From the NCBI GenBank assembly GCA_018340805.1, contig JACMZG010001908.1, forward strand, positions 51,148,035 to 51,212,034: a DNA stretch of 64,000 bases, read 5' to 3'. The notes under the pieces are model-generated. The model saw nothing but the letters and a program-made list of their open reading frames with translations. It was not told the origin of the DNA and made no database searches. The position numbers were made by a program, and so were the translations under genes. This document shows, piece by piece, positions 55,288 through 64,000 of this stretch (position 1 is its first letter; every line of letters starts with the position of its first letter). The stretch comes from Microvelia longipes (Eukaryota; Arthropoda; Insecta; Hemiptera; Veliidae).

Positions 55288-58200
55288 AACCTTTTTTTCC
55301 TTACATAAAGTTGAAGTCATAATAATGTTAAACCATTATTTTTATCGATATTTGTTTGGAAATTTCGTTAATTTAGCAAACCGGGTTATTGACCGAAATA
55401 ACCTGGTTATTGGTTTTCAACAGGCGAGCTTGTTTTTTTCCAAGGCTGATTAACTGGCTAAAAAGGCCTATTAACTTAATGAAAATATCATTTTTGAATG
55501 GCAAGGATGTATTTTCAGGTTTAATTTTATGTTTTAGGTTGGCGCATCTCAAATATTCCTCCTGGAATAATAATTATTTTTAATAAGATTTAATTTAATT
55601 TAAAATATTAATAATATTTATAATTCTTATCATTAGGTTGATTGACACTTATATTAAACATTTTTCATGAACTCATATAAACACATGTAATAATATTTTC
55701 GACTATAAAGAAACATTTATAGTTGAATACATCAAGAACTTTAAAACTTAAGAGACAAATATAAAAACCTACTTCGTGTAAAATCGTGATTCCGAGTACT
55801 GCTGAGGTCATTTGCCACAACGTATTTATTTTTTACTTCGTTCACACACAGGATTAGGCAGGGAATACAACCCCAACTGTTCACACAGTATTTTTCACCA
55901 GGAAAAAGATTTTCAGCGTTGGACTCCGTGTTCAATTCTGTCGGGGGGTTGAACACGGGGTTTAACCCCTAGCCAAACCCCGCGTCTAAACAAAGTAATT
56001 AGTTTCGATAGAATTAATAGTTTAATTTATTTATATTTTAAAATCAAGATATAATATTGTAAATAATGAAATATTGGTAATTACTTCCTTAAAAACTGAA
56101 ATTACTAAGCAAGATTTGAGTAATCTTATTTTAATAGTTTTTGGTCGTCCTTTAAAATTATTTACGAACTTTAAATAATGTTATGGGTTACATAACAAAA
56201 TCATAATCTATATTTAAAATAGTCTATAATTGGGATTTCTTATTAAATTGATTATCATAGAACTATGAAGCCTTGTAGTCGCAATCAGCCCTGGTTTCAA
56301 CCCTGTGACCTGAGTCAGTTCTCTTCAATGTCTGCTGTTCAATGTATACTCTTCTTCTTTTAATTTCTTTATCGATTTCCTAGGGATGATCATGGTTCAT
56401 CCCTGAATGGTAAAAAATACCATTCATCCTAAGCCGACTAAGAAATGAAAAATTAGGAGTACGCTAATGACGCTTTTAAAGGCCAAATTTAAGAAAATGG
56501 GAACCAGCAATGTTTGATAATTATTTTCAATTCGATTTTAAATAATTTGTACAAACTAAGAATAAAGCGGTGACATACTTTATCGAATTCAGCAAAACTC
56601 AGAATAACGACAACAAAAAGCAAGTCTACAAGTCATTTTTTTTACTTTTTGCTTGTCTTAACAACTAATATCTTCACTAATGATAAAACTAAGCAACAAT
56701 TTAAAAAAAATCATTAATTCTTTACAAAAATTGTTCAGTAAATAAAAGAAATAAGATAAGTCATCGAATTAAAAGAAAAACACTAAAAGAATAAGCTAAG
56801 CAAACTTAATTTTTTACATATTAAAATTAATAATTTTGTTTGCTATAATGAAATAAAACATTAATATATCTCTATTCACAGCCGTTTGAAGTTTTCAAAT
56901 GCTTACAGTGAAATATTTCTATATTTTAATACAAGATTGCTTTAAGGTTTAACGTCTCTTAGGGTATGTATTGATGTTAAAAGTTTGAGAGAATAGAGAA
57001 GCTACAGAAGAAAAGCTGCATTCGATTGCTCTAGTAAGTATAGTCAGCAACAATACATCTTCTATGAAGGTATTAATGAACATAAAAGCTTTGCGTTGAC
57101 TAAATATCACTGATAATAAATATGATATTGTCATAAATATAAGTGCTTAGTTTTGGGACGAACCTGATGCCGTTTGCATTCTGTTTTAGGATGTCTCAAT
57201 ACAGCTCGAAAAGCTACTATGGTCATTTTCCTCTTTTCAAATCAACATGAATATACTTGGAGGAACAAGCAAAAGCTCCACTAGTCTTTCTAGTGTCCAA
57301 TTCATTTAAATCTAGTTAATCATGAAGACCAATGATCAAAAGAACAAAAGTCATTTGTCAGATACAAATTGCAGCTAGTTATGATATTATTTTTTTTTTG
57401 TTTTTACAATTAATTATAAGTATCTGAATTTAGTATACTAATAGTCCATTTTCATCTAATATACACAACAGGTACTATATGTTAGTTCAGATAACTTTTT
57501 TTGGAAGTCTGTCTATTGATTGTGTAAGACCTAACAGTAGGAGATCCTGTTATCAATTTATATTGCTTTTTGATGTCAAAACTTACCTTATCAGTTTTTT
57601 AAACTTAATGCCACACAATCATTTGACATTTAACCTTGCAGCAATCTTATTTTATTAAATATTTACTGAGCTTTTTTATTACTAATAGTAAAATTGAATA
57701 CATTAATTAAATAATGAAATTAAATTCCTTAATTATACAACATACAAACACATTTAATATTATATTAATAAAATTGGTCCGATATCAAAATAAAAACACG
57801 CAAAGATGGAGTTTATTATGATAGAGTGCTATTAGAGAGTACAGAAATAGAGTGCTCAAGATACAGAGAGTAAGATAAAATAAGATAGTTAAAAGAGAGA
57901 CAGAGAATACTACAAGAAATATTTGGATTGTCGTAATAAATATTATTATATATCTACAAACATTAATAAGAAATGTATCTTTTTAATAGAAAATTATAAA
58001 CAAAACATTTTATGAATATTTAATAAAACATATTTTACAAAAACAGAACATGTTAAATTTTATGTTATAGATGTTTTATAGTTTATAATGAAATTACATC
58101 ACTTCAACTCCGAGCCCATTATTATCCAAGCATGTTTCGCCAAATTTTATAATGCTGTATAGTGTATGAAGGATAGAAGAGATTACCTTGTCCCTCCAGA

Positions 58201-58814
58201 TTTATAGGCAACAATGCATAGTGGTCAATTATAGTTGTGGTCAAATTAGTTTAAACGTTTGTAGCTATAGATAGCTTCGCCTCCTCGTTGTACAATTAAA
58301 AATTGTAAAAAACTCAACCATCCGTTTGTAAAAAAAATTAACAATTTATTGTTTCTTGTTAGTAACAACTTATGCCAAATACTAATATATACATAACTGA
58401 TCAATATAATTAAGTACGAATTTCTTACGATTGCCTGATATCAGGGAAAAATATGGTTTAGATACCCTTAATGATAAATAAACTTAAATTTAAATACTTA
58501 TAATAAAATAAATGTTGAGATTGACTATGATTCCTATGTTAGCAACACAGGAAACGTATCAGATAATCAGAGGTAATATTCTCGAATACTGCCAAAGTAG
58601 ATTGTTGCCTTTTATTTTGGGATTGTGATGTGAATTTTATTTATTTTATTTTACTCCAATAGATATTACTCATGTTTCTTATTCTATCCACATATTTTGT
58701 TATACTTTTGGCCCAGTTATTTCTCGGTACTTTTTAACATAAATTTTAACATCTATGATGTTAAAATTCGGTAACTTTAGTTACGTAACTCAGGGACCAA
58801 ATAGAGTAAGTTTA
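55288..58814. other. Intergenic, no gene recognised
   Basis: About 3.5 kb of AT-rich DNA. The small open frames at 55389, 55741 and 56949 have no recognisable domain. An imperfect inverted pair GGGGTTTAACCCC is at about 55958-55970. Confidence 0.4.
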
Positions 58815-59060
58815 CCATACCGGTGGTATGGTAACGGTGGTGTAATAATAAGCACAGGCTCCTGCCACTCAGATAGTTCGGGTTCAATCTTAGTCGGGGG
58901 CCTTTAGGATGTTCATACGAGGGATGGAATTCCTTTCACTTGCTGCCTTTTGAAAGAGACGCTAAGCCGACGGTTCAGAAGCCGTGCAATGTCAGGTACT
59001 CGTAAAAGATCCCAAACCCTAAACGAACTTGGGTTAAGCCAAAACTTACAACCCTCAATA
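58815..59060 (+). mobile_element. tRNA-derived SINE candidate
   Basis: A possible pol III A box TGGTAACGGTGG (58829-58840) and B box GGTTCAATC (58881-58889) are 52 bp apart. They are followed by a body with GACGCTAAGCCGACGGTTC, a block that resembles insect tRNA-type SINE bodies I have seen. No clear A-rich tail or target duplication. It is not a functional tRNA gene: no acceptor stem closes it. Confidence 0.45.
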
Positions 59061-59209
59061 GAAGTTGATATGGTTTATATATATAGTCTGGCAGTGGACA
59101 AATGTTGTTACTAGTGAAAGTTATAAATACTTATAGCCACTTCTATGGATTAGGTGCAAAATGCTGGCACTAGGACTAAGACTCATAATGTAGTTAACTG
59201 TCTTCTATC

Positions 59210-59228
59210 GGGGGGGGGGGGGGGGGGG
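59210..59228 (+). repeat. G19 homopolymer
   Basis: Nineteen consecutive G in AT-rich DNA. The length is unreliable in most sequencing chemistries. Confidence 0.9.
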
Positions 59229-61680
59229 TTAGGAAAATGAGCCTTACTACGTGGGCCCTGAGAAAAAAAAGTAAAATAAGAATAAAATAAATAGAAAAAG
59301 TACAAATAAAAAGTGACGTTTATTGCTGATTTACCGAAGCCTATAAGTTAGCTCTATAAAAACTTTACGGAGGAAATTAGTTTTTTAACCATGCATATTT
59401 GCCCATGATTTTGAAAACACTATTGATCGAACTATTGATTGTTCTACAAAGAACGATAAAAGTTTTTTTGCTGAAGTTTTTTTTAAACAAACTCCAATTT
59501 TGTTAATTAATCTAAATCATTATTTAGATTTAATTTAATTAAATATAAATTTTTAGAAACATGCCAAAAAATTTAATTTTAAAGTTGTTTATAATTCAAA
59601 AAGTTAATACTAAATTTTAAATTTAGTGTCAAAATTTTTCTAAATATTGTCATTAAATAAAAGTTTTAGTTAAAAAAACAAAAAACAAGGAAAATATAAA
59701 AGTGACAAAAGAGGTATTTTTAAGTTTTTAATTAAAATATAAAATAGTTCAGACAGTGAAGTTGTCACAGTGAGTGGGTTTAAAGTTTTTTCACTTAACT
59801 TCATATTAATAATAATTGTTTGATAACTTAGTTAAAATCTTTTCGGCAAACTTTATTTTTAAAAAGTTACATCTAAAAATAAATGTTTTATGTTAGAGCT
59901 TTAAAATAGGTAGGGATGCTATTAAATAGTATTATATAAGCAATGCAGGATACCTCAGAACTTATAGCATATTAAAATGAAGTCTAAAGAGATAAAGTTA
60001 GGAGAAAGAAATAATTTCTCTCTTTAAAGTGTCTAGGGTATAGGGGTCTAGGCTCTAAAAATTTGGATCCTCAAAATATTATTTATGTAGCTTTAAATTT
60101 TGGCTGGTTACTTAAGTACACTGACACCGATAGTTTTAGATCCTTTATCAGTACAAGGAATAATTGCTTTGATGGACCGTAAGACTCTAAGGCAGCGAGA
60201 TATCTATCACGCTTTGAAGCGAACTTTTTTCCCAAAGTTAAATCTCCAAAATTTTACTTAACATTGAATGGAATGTTCAATGCATAATAAAGCATTTTTC
60301 AGTGACATATTTCGTTATTTAATCGCAAAACTTATTTACGGCGCGGAAATAACTTTTTCATTAACTTTTGCTAATTTTTTTATTTACATGTTAAATTTAA
60401 CTTTTTATTTCAAATTAAATTTTATGTAAATAAGTTAGGTCTTTTCAGAGGTTAGTTAGTTAAACTAACTAACAAGACCAGCTAGTTTAACTGAGTTATT
60501 TCTTATAGTGCGCCACAGGAACTAACTCTTATATAACCTCATTTAAGGCATAAAAAGTCATATAGCGATATCAGATTGTAATCGTACATTTCCTGTCTTT
60601 ATGGCTGAGTTATGTTTTCTTCCGTCTAAATTAAAAATATATTATTGAACCTCGTGATAGCAAAATAAATTTTGATACTGGAAGAGTTAACAGAAAAATA
60701 ATAAAGCTTATTAAATCTTACAACAGCTAATAAAATTATTACTACACTTTTTAAAAGTATACAATACACTTAAAGCTCCCTGATTCTAAATTTAAATTAC
60801 ATATGACTTAAATGATACACTGACTTTCGATACAACGGAGATTTAAGATCCGCATCCCAGGTTACGTATATAGCAATATTTATTGTCTCTACTAACAGTG
60901 GAGTAGAAATTCATTTTCAGAGGAATCCTTGATTGGGAGTTTTGAATCACCATCAGTTTCGTAAAATTGCAATAAAAGCAGAGCTTTTAATTTATAATAA
61001 ATATTTTATAATGCGAGCTAATAAGCCAGCTATAATAATTATTACGATTTAAACACCGCAAGATTTTTTATCTGTAATTTTATCATGCGTCACTTTTCCT
61101 TAACTCCAGAATGACCTACCTATGATGAATTTTGTGGAGATTGTCTGTAATATATCGTAAGGATTTAAACGGGCATGATTGTGATTATGATTTATTTTCG
61201 CACATTATGTACATACACTATTTCTTGATAAATTTTTATTCAAATATTTATAATTAGTCTCATTGTTTAAGATAAAACAAATATCAATGACACATGTTTC
61301 TAAAGCATCTAATAATCTTGGCAATAATGGACTTAGCTTTGATGCTTAAACTTACAATAAAACACCTATGTACTAGCCTATAAACTAAAACTAGACTCAA
61401 CACTAAAACTAATCTATTCCATATTCCACGCAATATCTTAAATCACATTCATTTTTATCAAGTAACAATATTTTAAAATACAATCAAAAATGAAAACTAG
61501 TAACAAAAATAAATATATTCATTACAATAAATATTTTTAAAATGGCAAAGAATGCAACACGAGATAAAATGTAATTTACCCATAAATTTTAATGACAAAA
61601 GTAAACGTAAAGAAAGAAATAATAAATATTAGAAATAATAAGATAAAAAAATAAACTAATAAAATGAAATAAATTAAAGC
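59229..61680. other. Intergenic, no gene recognised
   Basis: AT-rich. A near-palindrome GTTAGTTAGTTAAACTAACT is at about 60451-60474. Part may be 3' UTR or downstream DNA of the candidate minus-strand gene at 61784. Confidence 0.4.
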
Positions 61681-61685
61681 ACCAC

Positions 61686-61691
61686 TTTATT
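61686..61691 (-). promoter_or_regulatory. Candidate polyadenylation signal AATAAA
   Basis: On the minus strand, about 95 nt past the stop of the candidate terminal exon at 61784-61867. Confidence 0.35.
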
Positions 61692-61783
61692 AGTATTATT
61701 GTTAAGTGGAGGTAGCTATTACATTAATTACATAGTCCGGAAGTCCAGTGGTGGTTTTTCACCATATAAGTGACAGGTACCAT

Positions 61784-61867
61784 TTAGCCATCAAATTTGT
61801 ATGACCAAAGAGTAGACAAGAAAAACAACGGATCTGGCCATTTATCACAGGTTGGACAACCTGGTGA
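61784..61867 (-). CDS. Candidate terminal exon of a minus-strand gene, unrecognised
   Basis: The minus strand reads SPGCPTCDKWPDPLFFLSTL then WSYKFDG and TAA (61784-61786). The Cys-x2-Cys, three Trp-containing stretches and low Asn/Lys/Ile content are unlike chance frames in this DNA. Upstream there is an AG at 61868-61869 but a poor polypyrimidine tract; the frame stays open to about 61905. I do not recognise the family. The rest of such a gene would lie at higher coordinates, partly beyond the window; no second exon was found. Confidence 0.3.
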   Translation of the reverse strand, partial: SPGCPTCDKWPDPLFFLSTLWSYKFDG

Positions 61868-61905
61868 CTCATAAACATTTTTGGTGATAGTTATAAATCA
61901 AAGTG

Positions 61906-63880
61906 GGAAATAAATAAATAGGACTAAATATTTATGTTTTCTTGAGTAATATTTGAAAGTTACGTTAAAATTTGTAATATGTTCAAATTCGTAATACATA
62001 TATGAAAAAATAAAATTAAAAATTTGATATGAATGAGTGTATTGCCCTCAATATAATACGTCAGACCGGTGGTTTTTCTACTCTATTCTAAGGTTCTGTG
62101 AACCGTATCGCTTATGGGATAGAAAAACGCCATTGTGTTTTTTTTTACTAATTATTAATAAAGACCGAAAAAAATAAGACCATAAGCCACCGCAAAAAAA
62201 TAATATAACATAAAAATAGACCAAATTTAAAAAGATAATTGGTCATGGTTTAATTAATAATTATACTAAAAATAAATAAAAGATGATATGCCATTTTATT
62301 TAAATTTAATCAATTAATTTTTAACATTTTTCTTAAAGCTCAAATTTGGCCATTTTTATTTATTTATAAATAAGACCCTTAAAAAATATGCATTCATAAA
62401 AAAATTAAAAATAATAAATTCTAAATATAACACTAGACACAGGAATATTTAATACATTCACAATACTATATCATTACAATAAATATAATTATTATTATAT
62501 AATATTCTCACAATAATATAAGATTATATTATTCTTTTTTCTCAGTATAAAATAATTTAAATAAAAAGGTTTTTACACATTGTACAGTTAACATCTTATA
62601 AAGATTGCATGTAAAATTTAAAGATTAATTTGGTTTTGAAACTTGAGAAAAAATTTGTTCTGTAAATTGTTTTTACAAAATTTGTGTATGAACATTTATT
62701 AAAATAGACAATTGACTTTAATTTATACATGGGAATTTATGATGTTTCTACAGAACAAATAATTTGTTTTTTTTGGGAAGGGGCCGAAGAAAATGGGAAG
62801 ATAAAATTATGTTAGGCTCACGAATGGTATTCAGGTAAAAGGTTTTATCAATTTTTTGATTAATTAATCTGTGTAACATTGATATCATACACAAATTAAT
62901 TCAACTATATTGATTTTAAATAAAAAAATGCGTTAGCATATTAATTACCGTAGAGATGGAGATGTAATACATAATATAAGAGTAATTGCTGTATAGCCAT
63001 TTTAAGGATAGCAACTTTACATTGAGTCATTTAACCCGAGAATGGCCTAAGAATAACATTAGTTTTAGAATATCAAGGACCTAAATAGAGGGTTCGTATG
63101 AATAAAACAATATTATTTAAACATTTATTTAGACTAGACAAGTTAGAAAACTTGGCTAGGTTTTTAGTTTGTCGCTAGAAGTAACATATAGTTTATTTTT
63201 GCTGTTTTGTACATTGGTGTATGTTGTAAATTAAAGTACTCTAAGACCATCCTTAAACTAGATTGTTCATTCAGGTATTTGATTTATTTTTAAAGTTAAT
63301 TATCTTATTTGTCTTATAATATTTAATTGAGTAAAAATATAACTTTGAACAAAGAAAAAGAGTTAATTACATAACATAATCATCATATTATTTAACGTTA
63401 TCATAATTCTTACTTTCATTTTTAGAGTAATTTATACGATTGGTTTTAACTCTTTGATTACTGGAAGTAACTACTTTTTAGTACAAAAGTAAAAAAAAAA
63501 AACACTTAGTTTTATTTAATATACTACCATATTAAAGAAGTACTGTGGCAATACTTAATTACTTTTGAATAATATTATTATCATGTCATACTTTATGACA
63601 ATTATAATTATTATAATTATGATACAAGTTATAATAGTTAAAATTATAATATATGTATTATAATATTATAAGTATATTACTCCTTTTGTTTCTGGAGTAG
63701 TTGTGGCACATTCTAATTTATATTGGTAATTTAATTAAATTCTTAGCTGCATAGATGAAATTAAGCGTTCTGTCTTTTTAACTTTCTTGATACGACCACA
63801 TTACTTCATTAATACAATTATGAGGCATTGCTGGGTAAGAACAACCTTTAACAATGACAGAATATGTCTATAAGACTATT
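61906..63880. other. AT-rich DNA, no gene recognised
   Basis: No exon or element that I can support on either strand. Confidence 0.4.
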
Positions 63881-63940
63881 GCAATTGATATCAATGCAAT
63901 AACTCACTCCCTCTTTGCTGATGATGTTAAATTAGAATAA
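63881..63940 (+). pseudogene. Tiny reverse transcriptase motif fragment (LINE)
   Basis: Reads AIDINAITHSLFADDVKLE and stop. H-S-x-F-A-D-D-x-K-L is the catalytic box of non-LTR reverse transcriptases (the usual Y/F-A-D-D). No flanking RT sequence could be read, so this is a decayed scrap or a chance match. Confidence 0.35.
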
Positions 63941-64000
63941 TATTTAATATCCTGGTTTTATAGAACCCTAAAACATAATATGTAGTATAGTCTTTTATGT

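Noticed and set aside
58829..58900. Functional tRNA gene
   Set aside because: A and B boxes are present, but no acceptor or anticodon stem can be drawn; SINE-type origin fits better.

Overview
The window is AT-rich, intron- and transposon-rich animal nuclear DNA, almost certainly from an insect. The evidence is spliced genes with GT-AG introns of 0.6-4 kb, two conserved proteins whose sequences look insect-like (proteasome subunit beta type-1/Prosbeta6 and the JNK-interacting scaffold JIP1/Aplip1), short non-autonomous DNA transposons with 8-bp target duplications, and remnants of non-LTR retrotransposons. I cannot name the species. An 890-base N gap at 45990-46879 marks a draft scaffold, and the near-identical, indel-riddled blocks on both sides of it look like unmerged contig ends.

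Only two genes could be built with confidence. They are head to head, with 594 bp between start codons. PSMB1 runs leftward (13800 to 5849) in four coding exons giving about 233 residues, with one frameshift in exon 3 that is most likely a consensus error. JIP1/Aplip1 runs rightward (14395 to 30961) in nine coding exons that join in phase to exactly 1260 nt (419 residues): JNK-binding motif, SH3, PTB and the C-terminal kinesin-light-chain tail. All JIP1 exon junctions were worked out by hand from splice signals and phase.

Layout: 1-5.1 kb holds a 73-bp minisatellite broken by two inverted-repeat elements (A1, B1), two further MITEs (C1, D1) and a minus-strand LINE 3' remnant. 5.7-13.8 kb is PSMB1; its introns contain a nested MITE pair (B2 inside A2) and elements J2, S, I1 and J1. 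14.4-31 kb is JIP1; its introns contain a 2.2-kb insertion carrying a three-unit higher-order satellite, an exon-derived 53-bp minisatellite, a perfect CRE-containing hairpin and a 50-bp minisatellite. 31-41 kb is a transposon graveyard (nested B/C elements, a 1.73-kb palindrome, a second fold-back element, paired Ser-Pro-free GC-rich repeats and TA arrays). 41.7-51.4 kb is the duplicated block around the gap. 51.4-64 kb has an RNase H remnant of a LINE, a minisatellite broken by D3, a MITE with a perfect target duplication, a SINE-like unit, one possible terminal exon of a minus-strand gene, and a tiny RT motif.

I did not find a clearly new biological system. The most interesting signals are the minisatellite sharing 31 bp with a JIP1 exon, the higher-order satellite inside a CTAG-ending insertion, the core motif TGGCAACACT shared by the divergent promoter and a MITE family, and a GCGAGCGAAGCGAG-type motif shared by otherwise different repeats.
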